NCBI RefSeq assembly: GCF_029892045.1
Contig: NZ_CP120368.1
Coordinates: 3,287,501 to 3,351,500, forward strand
Origin: Sinorhizobium numidicum
GTDB taxonomy: Bacteria > Pseudomonadota > Alphaproteobacteria > Rhizobiales > Rhizobiaceae
Direction: 5' to 3'
DNA: 64,000 nt
Shown here: positions 51,865 through 60,728 of the stretch, one piece after another
How the letters are laid out: the number at the start of each line of letters is the position of its first letter
Position numbering within the stretch: position 1 is the first letter of the stretch
Made by a program: the position numbers and the translations under genes
Notes under the pieces: generated by a model
Database searches by the model: none
Seen by the model: only the letters and a program-made list of their open reading frames with translations
What the model was told of the DNA's origin: nothing

Positions 51865-52704
51865 ATGAGTGCCATCGGGAGGGCGATCTGGTTCATCGAG
51901 AGCCACTTCGCGCAGGACATATCGCTGCAGGAAATCGCCGGGGCTGCGGGCCTGTCGCGCTATCATCTGTCGCGCGTCTTCGGACTTTCGACCGGTCGCT
52001 CGATCCGCGCCTATATCCGCGCTCGTCGCCTCAGTGGCGCCGCGCTTAGCCTCGCCCATGGCACGTCCAGCATTCTCGAAGTAGCCCTTGATGCGGGCTA
52101 CGGCTCGCATGAAGCCTTCACCCGTGCCTTTCGCGAGCAGTTCGGGGTGACGCCCGAATCCGTCCGCAAGCAAGGGCACGTCCGCAATATCGAGCTGATG
52201 GAGCCGATCAGAATGGACGACACACGCACTCTGAAGATTGAACCGCCCCGTTTCGAGGAGTGCCCCGCACTCCTGCTTGCAGGGCTGGCGGAAACTTACG
52301 CCTACAACCGCACCGAGGGCATTCCTTCGCTCTGGCAGCGCTTCAATGCCCATTTCGGCAACATTCCCGGTCAGCGCGGCAATGTCGCTTACGGCGTCTG
52401 CACCGACGCCGACGGCGAAGCAGGCCGCTTCCGCTATATGGCCGCCGTCGAGGTTGCCGATACTGACGACCTGCCTGCCGGCTTCTCGACGCTGAAGCTG
52501 CCACGGCAGCGTTATGCGATCTTTGTCCATCGCGGGCATATTTCCGCCATCGCGGCCACCGCGCACCATATCTTCGGGACCTGGCTTCCGGAGTCCGGCT
52601 ACGAGCACGGCGAAGTGCCGGATATGTTCGAGCGTTACGACGAGCGTTTCGACCCGCACTCGGGCATGGGTGCAGTCGAGATCTGGATACCTTTGAAGAA
52701 TTAA
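51865..52704 (+). CDS. AraC family regulator with GyrI-like effector domain
   Basis: 279-residue regulator. Residues 1-110 hold the AraC DNA-binding domain, with two helix-turn-helices (ISLQEIAGAAGLSRYHLSRVFGL and SILEVALDAGYGSHEAFTRAFREQFGVTP). The C-terminal half is a GyrI-like small-molecule-binding domain (PPRFEECPALLLAGLAETYA; ending MGAVEIWIPLKN), as in Rob and related drug- or toxin-responsive regulators. ATG 51865 is chosen because GGGAG lies 6 bases upstream. Target unknown; the adjacent VOC gene is broken. Confidence 0.92.
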   Translation: MSAIGRAIWFIESHFAQDISLQEIAGAAGLSRYHLSRVFGLSTGRSIRAYIRARRLSGAALSLAHGTSSILEVALDAGYGSHEAFTRAFREQFGVTPESVRKQGHVRNIELMEPIRMDDTRTLKIEPPRFEECPALLLAGLAETYAYNRTEGIPSLWQRFNAHFGNIPGQRGNVAYGVCTDADGEAGRFRYMAAVEVADTDDLPAGFSTLKLPRQRYAIFVHRGHISAIAATAHHIFGTWLPESGYEHGEVPDMFERYDERFDPHSGMGAVEIWIPLKN

Positions 52705-52818
52705 GCGAGACAACGCCGCCGCGAAAGGCACGGCGGCGCTTGCGACTTTCGGAAGTATCCTTAAATACTGCGGCGAATCTTGCGCGACGACGCGCCACCG
52801 AGAAAGGAAAGATCGCCG

Positions 52819-53574
52819 ATGCAGGAAATCATGACGCTCGTCCAAAGCCCCGAGGCTTGGGTCGCTCTTATCACGCTCATTGTCATGGAAGTCGTGCTCG
52901 GCATCGACAACCTGATCTTCATCTCGATCCTCACCAACAAATTGCCTGCCGAGAACCGCGTCAGCGCCCGCCGCATAGGCATCGGCCTTGCCCTCATCAT
53001 GCGATTGGCGCTGCTCGGCACGATCGCCTGGATCGTGCAACTGACCCAGCCGGTCTTCGCGGCCTTCGGCCACGCCTTTTCCTGGAAGGACATGATCCTG
53101 ATTGCCGGCGGCCTTTTCCTGGTCTGGAAGGCAACCAAGGAAATTCACCACAACGTCGATCCAAGCGATCATGACGAGGATTTCATAGCGAGTTCGGCGA
53201 TCAACAGCTTCACTGCCGCGATTGGCCAGATCCTGCTGCTCGACCTCGTCTTCTCCGTCGACAGCATCATCACCGCTGTCGGCATGACGCCGCATTTGCC
53301 GATCATGGTTGTCGCCGTCGTTGTCGCCGTAACCGTCATGCTGGTTGCAGCCACGCCGCTTGCCAATTTCATCGAGAACAATCCGACGATCGTGATGTTG
53401 GCGCTCGCCTTCCTGCTGATGATCGGGACGACGCTCATCGCGGAAGGCATGGGCTTCCACGTGCCGAAGGGCTATGTCTACGCGGCTATGGCGTTCTCAG
53501 CGCTGGTCGAAGCACTGAACATGGTCGCGCGCAATGCCCGCCTGAAGAAACAGCGGGCCGGCAAGCTGCATTGA
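52819..53574 (+). CDS. TerC family integral membrane protein
   Basis: 251-residue membrane protein of the TerC/Alx family, tied to tellurite resistance, pH or manganese and other metal homeostasis. About seven hydrophobic segments are seen; the acidic family motifs are present: [19 protein letters not shown] and [17 protein letters not shown], each with conserved Asp residues inside the membrane. ATG 52819 is preceded by AAGGAAAG. A stable hairpin follows the stop. Single gene; the metal is not known. Confidence 0.9.
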   Translation: MQEIMTLVQSPEAWVALITLIVMEVVLGIDNLIFISILTNKLPAENRVSARRIGIGLALIMRLALLGTIAWIVQLTQPVFAAFGHAFSWKDMILIAGGLFLVWKATKEIHHNVDPSDHDEDFIASSAINSFTAAIGQILLLDLVFSVDSIITAVGMTPHLPIMVVAVVVAVTVMLVAATPLANFIENNPTIVMLALAFLLMIGTTLIAEGMGFHVPKGYVYAAMAFSALVEALNMVARNARLKKQRAGKLH

Positions 53575-54103
53575 AGCTGTGTGATGTTAGAAAGCAAGAG
53601 GCCCGCATTCGTTTGAATGCAGGCCCTTCTGCTGCGGGAGGCGGGTGAGGATACGGGCTGAACGATTACGAGCTCGCGTGCCATTTTCGTTGACTACAGC
53701 AAAACCGGAAATACTCCCGTGTTCTCTGTTTCGTCGCGCCCGTTTGCCACAGTCCGTGTCCTCGGCATTATTAACGCACGAACGCAGCGAACGTTCCCAA
53801 AAGCGACTGCATCCGCCGCAGGGCCTTGGCGGATACGACTGCGCTGACTTGGTTTTTTGCGATTTTGCACCAATCTGCATGCGTTTAACATGCCCATGAC
53901 CGAACAGCCTCGACGAGGGCCGCGCTTTCCACTTTCCGTTGACATACGGGGCGTTCTATGGTCTCACCCCACCCCACTGGAATTGCCCCGCCGATACCGC
54001 TGGTGCGGCACCCTTGCGGGCCTTTCCTTCCCATAAAATGCGCGCCCGTAAGCTGGAAGCACTCCGGTAAGGGGCTGGAAGCACGTCAATACGGGCAGAG
54101 ACC
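53575..54103. other. Long intergenic region before gltX
   Basis: 529 bases with no credible gene. It contains the hairpin at 53600-53625 after terC and, near 53939, a TTGACA that might be the gltX -35, although no clear -10 lies at the usual distance. An sRNA or leader cannot be excluded. Confidence 0.4.
53600..53625 (+). terminator. Hairpin after terC
   Basis: GGCCC-GCATTC / GAATGC-A-GGCC with a 4-base loop, about 25 bases past the terC stop, followed by CTTCTG. A stable stem with a poor T-run. Confidence 0.55.
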
Positions 54104-55561
54104 ATGGCAGATTCAGCAGTCCGGGTGCGCATAGCACCCTCTCCCACCGGCGAGCCGCATGTCGGTACCGCCTACATCGCGCTGTTCAACTATCTCTTCG
54201 CAAAGAAGCACGGCGGCGAGTTCATTCTGCGCATCGAAGATACCGATGCGACGCGCTCGACGCCGGAATTCGAACAGAAAGTGCTCGATGCGCTAAAATG
54301 GTGCGGACTGAAATGGTCCGAAGGCCCCGATATCGGCGGCCCCTACGGCCCCTATCGCCAGAGCGACCGCAAGCACATCTACAAGCCCTACGTCGAGAAA
54401 ATCGTCGAGAACGGCCACGGCTTCCGCTGCTTCTGTACGCCCGAGCGGCTGGAGCAGATGCGCGAGGCGCAGCGCGCCGCCGGCAAGCCCCCCAAGTACG
54501 ACGGTCTCTGCCTCAACCTCTCGGCCGAGGAAGTTACATCGCGCGTCGCCGCCGGCGAACCGCATGTGGTGCGCATGAAGATCCCGGCGGAAGGCTCCTG
54601 CAAGTTCCACGATGGCGTCTATGGCGACGTCGAAATCCCGTGGGACGCGGTCGACATGCAGGTGCTGCTCAAGGCCGACGATATGCCGACCTACCACATG
54701 GCGAACGTGGTCGATGATCATCTGATGAAGATTACCCACGTCGCGCGCGGCGAAGAGTGGCTCGCTTCCGTCCCGAAGCACATCCTGATCTATCGGTATC
54801 TCGGCCTCGAACCGCCGAAGTTCATGCATCTGTCGCTGATGCGCAATGCCGACAAGTCGAAGCTGTCGAAGCGCAAGAATCCGACCTCGATCTCCTACTA
54901 CACGGCGCTCGGCTACCTGCCGGAAGCGCTGATGAACTTCCTCGGCCTATTCTTCATCCAGATCGCCGACGGCGAGGAACTGCTGACGATCGAGGAACTG
55001 GCGGAGAAGTTCGATCCGGAAAACCTTTCCAAGGCCGGCGCGATCTTCGACATCCAGAAGCTCGATTGGCTGAACGCGCGCTGGATCCGCGAGAAGCTTT
55101 CCGAAGAGGAGTTCGCAGCACGCGTCTTCACCTGGGCGGCGGAAAACGGTCGCCTGAAGGAAGGTCTGAAGCTTTCGCAGTCCCGCATCTCCAAACTCGG
55201 CGAGCTGCCGGATCTCGCGGGCTTCCTGTTCAAATCGGATCTCGGCCTGCAGCCTTCGGCATTTGCCGGCGTAAAGTCCTCCCCGGAGGAATTGCTCGAA
55301 GTTCTGAACACTGTTCAGCCGGACCTCGAAAAGATCCTCGAATGGAATAAAGAGTCGATCGAGGCGGAATTGCGTGCCGTTGCCGAGCGCATGGGCAAGA
55401 AGCTCAAGGTGATCGTAGCGCCGCTCTTCGTCGCCGTATCGGGCTCGCAGCGTTCGCTGCCGCTGTTCGATTCGATGGAACTGCTCGGCCGCGCGGTCGT
55501 GCGTCAGCGCCTGAAGGTCGCGGCGCAGGTGGTCGCCTCGATGGGCGGCAGCGGAAAGTAA
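54104..55561 (+). CDS. gltX: Glutamyl-tRNA synthetase
   Basis: Class I aminoacyl-tRNA synthetase charging tRNA-Glu, and perhaps tRNA-Gln where GatCAB is used, as in many alphaproteobacteria. The 485-residue product has the HIGH-type motif in APSPTGEPHVGTAYIAL, RIEDTDATRST, the KMSKS-type SKLSKRKN and an anticodon-binding C-terminal domain. Directly followed by lysS (10-base gap), so the two are co-transcribed. Alphaproteobacteria often have two gltX genes; this is the longer, gltX1-like form. Confidence 0.95.
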   Translation: MADSAVRVRIAPSPTGEPHVGTAYIALFNYLFAKKHGGEFILRIEDTDATRSTPEFEQKVLDALKWCGLKWSEGPDIGGPYGPYRQSDRKHIYKPYVEKIVENGHGFRCFCTPERLEQMREAQRAAGKPPKYDGLCLNLSAEEVTSRVAAGEPHVVRMKIPAEGSCKFHDGVYGDVEIPWDAVDMQVLLKADDMPTYHMANVVDDHLMKITHVARGEEWLASVPKHILIYRYLGLEPPKFMHLSLMRNADKSKLSKRKNPTSISYYTALGYLPEALMNFLGLFFIQIADGEELLTIEELAEKFDPENLSKAGAIFDIQKLDWLNARWIREKLSEEEFAARVFTWAAENGRLKEGLKLSQSRISKLGELPDLAGFLFKSDLGLQPSAFAGVKSSPEELLEVLNTVQPDLEKILEWNKESIEAELRAVAERMGKKLKVIVAPLFVAVSGSQRSLPLFDSMELLGRAVVRQRLKVAAQVVASMGGSGK

Positions 55562-55571
55562 GGATAAGACC

Positions 55572-57068
55572 ATGAACGCGAAGACTGAGAACGCAGGCCT
55601 TTCCTCCGACGTAACGGAAGTGCGCGCCCAGAAGCTCGATCTCCTGCGCGAGCAGATCGGCGACGTCTATCCTGCGCATTTCCATCGCACGCTCACCAAT
55701 GTGGAGCTTGCCGAGAAATATGCCGGGCTCGAACCGGACACCGAAAGCGGCGACACGGTGACGGTCGCCGGTCGCGTCTATTCCTCGCGCAATTCCGGCA
55801 TGTTCATGGATCTCCATGACGCCTCGGGCAAGATCCAGATCTTCTCGCACAAGGACACGACGCCGGAAGAGGCACGCGCCTTGCTGCCGATGATCGACCT
55901 CGGCGACATCATCGGCGTCACCGGTGACGTGCGCCGCACGAAGCGGGGCGAGCTGACGGTGAACGCCAAAGAGATCACCATGCTCTGCAAGTCGCTCCTG
56001 CCGATGCCCGAGAAGTACCACGGGCTTGCCGACATCGAGACCCGCTATCGCAAGCGCCATCTCGACATCATGGTCAACGAGGAATCAAGGCTGCGCTTCC
56101 AGCAGAGAAGTCAGATCGTGTCCGGCATTCGCCGTTTCCTCGAGGACGAAGGCTTCCTGGAGGTGGAGACGCCGATGCTGCAGCCGATCTATGGCGGCGC
56201 GGCGGCCGAGCCCTTCAAGACCCATCACAACACGCTGAAGCTCGACATGTATCTGCGCATCGCGCCCGAGCTTTACCTCAAGCGCGTGCTGGTGTCCGGT
56301 CTTACCGACAAGGTCTTCGAGATCAACCGCAACTTCCGCAACGAAGGCGTCTCCACCCGGCACAATCCGGAATTCACGATGATGGAGTGCTATTGGGCCT
56401 ATGCCGACTACGAGGACATGATGGGCCTTGTCGAACGCATGTTCGAGAGCCTGGCGCTGGCCGTGCACGGCAAGACCGAGTTCGAGTTCGGCGACAAGCA
56501 ATTGTCCTTCAAGGGCCCCTTCCCCCGCGTTTCAATGCCGACCGCTGTCAAGGATGCCACCGGCATCGATTTCCTCGCCATCAAGACCGACGAGGAAGCC
56601 CGGCAGGCTGCTCGCAATGCCGGCATTGAAGTGGAGAAGGATGCGACCTGGGGCGAAGTGCTCGCCTTCATTTTCGAAGAAAAATTCGAAGCGACGCTGA
56701 TCCAGCCGGCGCATGTCATCCACTTCCCGAAGGATATCTCTCCCTTCGCCAAGGAGGTGCCCGGCGAGCCGCGGCTCGTCGAACGCTTCGAGACCTATTG
56801 CAACGGCTGGGAAATCGGCAATGCCTTCTCCGAGCTCAATGATCCGGTGGAGCAGCGCGCCCGCATGGTCGAGCAGATGGAACAGGCTCATGCTCGCGGT
56901 GAGAAGGAAAAGACGCTGGACGAGGACTTCCTTGACGCCATGGACCAGGGCATGCCGCCGGCCGGCGGTCTCGGCATCGGCGTCGACCGGCTGATCATGC
57001 TCTTGACCAACTCGCTGTCGATTCGCGACATCATTCTGTTCCCGGCCCGCCGCCACAAGGGCGACTAG
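55572..57068 (+). CDS. lysS: Lysyl-tRNA synthetase (class II)
   Basis: Class II synthetase charging tRNA-Lys, 498 residues. An N-terminal OB-fold anticodon domain (TVTVAGRVYSSRNSGMFMDL) leads to the catalytic core with motif 1 region LEVETPMLQPIYGGAAAEPF, motif 2 FEINRNFRNEGVSTRHNPEF and motif 3 GLGIGVDRLIMLLTNS. AAGGATAA precedes the ATG. It is the second gene of gltX-lysS; a palindromic repeat and a strong terminator follow. Confidence 0.97.
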   Translation: MNAKTENAGLSSDVTEVRAQKLDLLREQIGDVYPAHFHRTLTNVELAEKYAGLEPDTESGDTVTVAGRVYSSRNSGMFMDLHDASGKIQIFSHKDTTPEEARALLPMIDLGDIIGVTGDVRRTKRGELTVNAKEITMLCKSLLPMPEKYHGLADIETRYRKRHLDIMVNEESRLRFQQRSQIVSGIRRFLEDEGFLEVETPMLQPIYGGAAAEPFKTHHNTLKLDMYLRIAPELYLKRVLVSGLTDKVFEINRNFRNEGVSTRHNPEFTMMECYWAYADYEDMMGLVERMFESLALAVHGKTEFEFGDKQLSFKGPFPRVSMPTAVKDATGIDFLAIKTDEEARQAARNAGIEVEKDATWGEVLAFIFEEKFEATLIQPAHVIHFPKDISPFAKEVPGEPRLVERFETYCNGWEIGNAFSELNDPVEQRARMVEQMEQAHARGEKEKTLDEDFLDAMDQGMPPAGGLGIGVDRLIMLLTNSLSIRDIILFPARRHKGD

Positions 57069-57130
57069 CGCGGGATGAGGAAAGTGTGCGCGGTTTTCCG
57101 CCCGCATCCCGCGCTAACTTACTGGAATCG

Positions 57131-57176
57131 ATCACGTTCATGATTTTAGGTCGATCCGACCTAAAATCATCGTGAT
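57131..57176. repeat. Perfect long palindrome after lysS
   Basis: Arms ATGATTTTAGGTCG / CGACCTAAAATCAT with a 3-base loop (57140-57170), extended by ATCACG and CGTGAT with a 3-base asymmetry. No T-run. It resembles a short palindromic repeat family of rhizobial genomes; only this copy is in the window. Confidence 0.65.
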
Positions 57177-57231
57177 CTAGGCCGAGCGGGAGCGATTGAG
57201 CCGAGCTGGCGGAACAGCCGCAGAAAAGACA

Positions 57232-57260
57232 AGCCCATCGCCCCGGCGGTGGGCTTTTTT
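57232..57260 (+). terminator. Rho-independent terminator of gltX-lysS
   Basis: AGCCCATCGCC / GGCGGTGGGCT stem (11 pairs, one G-T) with a tight 2-base loop followed by TTTTTT, 160 bases after lysS. Confidence 0.9.
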
Positions 57261-57280
57261 CACCTCACAAGGGCAGAGGA

Positions 57281-57925
57281 TTAGTGGCTCGCGGGCGTCT
57301 CGACGCTCTCGAGCGTTTGCTCGCCTTCCCCGCCATCTGCACCTTCGGCATTCGCCACAGAAGGGTCGAGACAGAGGGAGCGATCGTCCATCTTGGCCAT
57401 GATCACGCGCACTTCGTCGAGCTTGAGGCTCACCATTTTGCCTTGGAACAGGCCGGCCGCGTTCGACGAGCCGGCATTGTAGGAAGCGCGGAACGGCTCA
57501 TCCATGCCTTTGACGCTCTGCGGCCCCGGAGCGAAAAGAACCTCCGCGCCGATCGCAGCCCCGCGAACCGCCGCGCGGTCTTTGGGGCCTGCAGCGTCGA
57601 GGACGACCACCTGATAAAGATCGGCTTTTTCCCTATTGGCGAGCGCGCCGACGACGCGCAGAGCGGTTCTGACGCGGTCCGGTCCGCTGGCCCGATCCGT
57701 CTTCACATGCATGCGAATCCAGCGCTGCCCTTTGTGATCGAGCTTCAGCGTCCGAAGCGTCGTGCATTCGAGGCCGGAAGCGGCGGGCTTCGCCAGGCGG
57801 GCGATTAACCTGTCGCGGCCGACATAAACGGCGGCACCGCCGGACGCGGCGGAGACGCTGAGGGCTGCGGACAGAATGAAGACCAGCCGCTTCGAAGGAC
57901 GCAACTTGCTGAGAATGGCCTTCAC
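57281..57925 (-). CDS. Hypothetical exported or membrane-anchored protein
   Basis: 214 residues, family not recognised. The N-terminus (MKAILSKLRPSKRLVFILSAALSVSAASGG) is a basic stretch followed by a hydrophobic run, so it is either a signal peptide or a membrane anchor. The rest is a soluble alpha/beta-like domain with an acidic, low-complexity C-terminal tail (NAEGADGGEGEQTLESVETP). Two cysteines (about 55 and 191) could pair. The start is a GTG with CGGAG about 7 bases upstream. It converges on the lysS terminator and lies beside a DadA-like gene on the other strand. Confidence 0.7.
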   Translation of the reverse strand: MKAILSKLRPSKRLVFILSAALSVSAASGGAAVYVGRDRLIARLAKPAASGLECTTLRTLKLDHKGQRWIRMHVKTDRASGPDRVRTALRVVGALANREKADLYQVVVLDAAGPKDRAAVRGAAIGAEVLFAPGPQSVKGMDEPFRASYNAGSSNAAGLFQGKMVSLKLDEVRVIMAKMDDRSLCLDPSVANAEGADGGEGEQTLESVETPASH

Positions 57926-58259
57926 GCGCGGCTCCGCTGTCGTGTTTCAAAATTGCAAGACAAGGCCCGGAGGCTTTTGAACGATAGATGAACCACCTTT
58001 CGGAAAGTTTAAGCGGACCCGTTCCCCGGGTCCAAAAAATACGGCAACCAGATCCCCGCAAGCCTCGGAATCCGGTTAAGCGCTTAAGGTCAGCGTATCT
58101 CGATGCCCCCGCGGCTTGCGGCACTCGCGATAGCGGGAGACTTCAGCCTTGCCCCAAACATCGACCCGGCGCTTGGCGCGGTACGTGAAGACTCTTGCTC
58201 TCCGGTCCGCCTTCACTAAAACGAAGGGCGCAAATTCTTGAGCGGGGGCTGGCCGGATC
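57926..58259. other. Divergent intergenic region with a palindrome and A-run
   Basis: 334 bases between the hypothetical gene and the DadA-like gene. GGACCC / GGGTCC arms (58015-58033) are followed by six A. No gene is convincing. The hairpin would place a T-run before it on the minus strand, so it is not a classical terminator. Confidence 0.4.
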
Positions 58260-59495
58260 ATGGCGCGTATCGGAATAGTTGGAGCAGGCATCATCGGTTG
58301 CGCCTCGGCGGCCCATCTCATCGCTCAGGGTCACGAGGTCACTGTTTTCGAAAAGGACATCGGCGGTCTCCCTGCATCGGTCGGCAATGCCGGCATTCTC
58401 GCGGTGCCGGAAATCGATCCGCTCGCCCGCCCCGATATGCTTTTCTCGGCGCCGAAATGGCTTGTCGATCCGCTCGGACCTTTAACCTTGCGCTGGGCGG
58501 ATCTTCCCGCGCTTACGCCCTGGCTGATCCGCTTTCTCCTGTCGGCCCGGCCCGCACAGGTCGAGCACTCTCGCGAGGCTCTGCTCGGCCTGATGCGCGG
58601 CGCACTCGCCGCCCACGAACAAATGGCCACGCTCTGCGGTATCTCCGGCCACGTGAAGCCGACGGGCGCGCTCACGCTCTTCGACAGGGCGGCTGCCCTC
58701 GACACTGCATTCCGGCACGAAGAGACAACGGCCCGCCTGCTCGGCTTTGCCGTGGAGCGCCTCGACGCTCCTGCCGTCCGCAATCGCGTTCCGGCTCTCG
58801 AGGGCAAGTTCGCCGGCGGCGTCTTCAACAGCGGATATCAGACGTTTCTCGATCCGCTGAGGCTGCTGCGCGATCTGCAGGACCATCTGCGCCGGCACGG
58901 CACGCTCGTTGAAACCAGCGTTGACGCCATTCAACAGCGGGCAGACGGAATTGCGGTAATTGCCGCCGACGGCAAACGGCATGTTTTCGACAAGGTGGTG
59001 ATCGCTGCCGGCATCTGGTCGCGCACGCTTGTCCGTAAGCTCGGCCTGAGGGTGTTGCTCGAAACGGAGCGCGGCTATAACACCACCCTCGACGATCCCA
59101 CCCTGACGTTGGAAATGCCGGTTTTCTTCGCCGAGCATGGCTTCGTCGCAACGCCGCTCCGCAACGCTCTGCGCATCGGCGGCGCCGTGGAACTCGCCCG
59201 GCCGGAAGCGCCCGCGAACTTCGCCCGCGCTGCCGCAATGCGGCAGAAGATGCGGCGCTACGTTCCCGCACTGCCGGAGACCGGCGGCAGGGAGTGGATG
59301 GGCAGGCGCCCTTCGACGCCGGACTCGATTCCGGTGATCAGTCTTCACCCGAACGACCCGCGCATCGCCATGGCGTTCGGCCACGGTCATCTTGGCTTGA
59401 CGCTTTCCGCGATCACCGGCGCGAAAGTCGCCGATCTATTTTCCAACGGCGAGAGCGCCGAGCTTGCGCCCTTCAGCATCGCCCGCTTCCAATAG
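58260..59495 (+). CDS. FAD-dependent D-amino-acid dehydrogenase-like oxidoreductase (DadA-like)
   Basis: 411-residue flavoprotein of the DAO/DadA family, oxidising D-amino acids or another amine to an imino acid. An FAD-binding motif opens the protein (GIVGAGIIGCASAAHLIAQG) followed by VTVFEKDIGG; ASVGNAGILA and the C-terminal GWxG-like LGLTLSAITGAKVADL segment also fit DadA. No signal peptide, so it acts in the cytosol or at the inner membrane face. Substrate unknown. Followed 110 bases later by a nucleoside hydrolase gene. Confidence 0.88.
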   Translation: MARIGIVGAGIIGCASAAHLIAQGHEVTVFEKDIGGLPASVGNAGILAVPEIDPLARPDMLFSAPKWLVDPLGPLTLRWADLPALTPWLIRFLLSARPAQVEHSREALLGLMRGALAAHEQMATLCGISGHVKPTGALTLFDRAAALDTAFRHEETTARLLGFAVERLDAPAVRNRVPALEGKFAGGVFNSGYQTFLDPLRLLRDLQDHLRRHGTLVETSVDAIQQRADGIAVIAADGKRHVFDKVVIAAGIWSRTLVRKLGLRVLLETERGYNTTLDDPTLTLEMPVFFAEHGFVATPLRNALRIGGAVELARPEAPANFARAAAMRQKMRRYVPALPETGGREWMGRRPSTPDSIPVISLHPNDPRIAMAFGHGHLGLTLSAITGAKVADLFSNGESAELAPFSIARFQ

Positions 59496-59605
59496 GACGT
59501 GAAGACCCGACGATTGACTTTCGCCCCCACCTTGTCCATTGCCGCCGTGCACGCATCACGAGTTGAGAAATACGGCCGGAAACCCGCCAAAGAAAAGAAG
59601 ACGAT

Positions 59606-60559
59606 ATGCATAAGGTTATTTTCGATACGGATCCCGGCGTCGACGACGCAATGGCGCTTCTCTTCCTGCACCGCCACCCCGAAATCGATCTCATCGGCAT
59701 CACCACGGTTTTCGGCAATGCCTCGGTCGAGACGACGACGCGCAACGCGCTCTTCCTGAAGCATGCCTGGAATATCGCGGCTCCCGTCGCGAAGGGGCTA
59801 GGCGAAACACTCAATCCTGATCGATCCCATGTCGGCTGGCCGACCGGCATCCATGGCGAGGATGGGCTCGGCAATATCGACGTACCGGAGGCGATCGATA
59901 TGCCGCTCGACCCCCGCCCGGCTCACCGCTTCATCATCGATACGGTGCGCGCGAACCCCGGTCAGGTGACGCTGGTCGCGGTCGGCCGGATGACCAACCT
60001 GGCGCTTGCCCTGCGTGACGATCCGGAAGTTGCCGCACTCGTCAAGGAGGTCGTGATCATGGGCGGCGCCTTCGACGTTCCGGGCAATATCACGCCCGCC
60101 GCGGAGGCCAACATCCACGGCGACCCGGAGGCGGCCGATGCCGTGATGACTGCGTCCTGGCCCGTGACGGTCATCGGCCTCGATGTGACGACGAAGACCG
60201 TGATGACGCGCGCCAAGTTGATCGACATCGCCGCCCGCGGCGGAGCTTCGGCCAAGCTCCTCTCCGATATCTCGCAGTTCTACATCACCTTTTACGAGCA
60301 GCATGTCGACGACGGCATGATCGTTCATGACAGTTGCGCCTGTGTCTATGTCGTCGCACCGCACCTGTTTCGTACCCGCAGCGGCTCCATCCGCGTTCTC
60401 TGCGGCGGCATCGCCGATGGCCAGACGATCCAGAAGCCGTATGGCCGGCTGTTCCCGCCGAACCCCTGGGACGGCCTTCCGAGCCAGAATGCCTGCGTCG
60501 GCATCGAGGCCGAGGCCGTACTGAAGCTCATCGGCGATACGCTTGCGAACGGTCGCTGA
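59606..60559 (+). CDS. Inosine-uridine-preferring nucleoside hydrolase family protein
   Basis: 317-residue hydrolase that splits nucleosides into base and ribose. The calcium-binding DTDPGVDDAMALLFLHRHPEIDL motif at the N-terminus is diagnostic; PVAKGLGETLNP and the NPGQVTLVAVGRMTNLALAL, VIMGGAFDVPGN and HDSCACVYV segments are as in family members. No signal peptide; cytosolic. The base preference is not visible. A RIME repeat follows. Confidence 0.92.
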   Translation: MHKVIFDTDPGVDDAMALLFLHRHPEIDLIGITTVFGNASVETTTRNALFLKHAWNIAAPVAKGLGETLNPDRSHVGWPTGIHGEDGLGNIDVPEAIDMPLDPRPAHRFIIDTVRANPGQVTLVAVGRMTNLALALRDDPEVAALVKEVVIMGGAFDVPGNITPAAEANIHGDPEAADAVMTASWPVTVIGLDVTTKTVMTRAKLIDIAARGGASAKLLSDISQFYITFYEQHVDDGMIVHDSCACVYVVAPHLFRTRSGSIRVLCGGIADGQTIQKPYGRLFPPNPWDGLPSQNACVGIEAEAVLKLIGDTLANGR

Positions 60560-60568
60560 ACAAGCACG

Positions 60569-60673
60569 CTACAGCGCCGTGCGTCTTTTCAGACGCACAA
60601 AAGGCCGCTGTAGCACTTTGAATTGCTGCATGTTTTTATCCTTAAATCGGCTCCGATTTAAGGAAACATGCAG
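60569..60673 (-). repeat. RIME repeat, copy 4
   Basis: Reverse-orientation copy, nearly the reverse complement of copy 1 (CTACAGCGC..GCTGTAG arms; CCTTAAATCGG / CCGATTTAAGG with CATG ends). Between the nucleoside hydrolase and exonuclease genes. Confidence 0.87.
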
Positions 60674-60728
60674 TAAAAACTTGTCCGGATAGCTGGCAGA
60701 CACGCGTGTTCCGGCTATCTTTGTTTGC

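Noticed and set aside
51832..53460. A 542-codon open frame on the minus strand over the AraC and TerC genes
   Set aside because: Antisense to two well-supported genes; no domain, charged low-complexity text.
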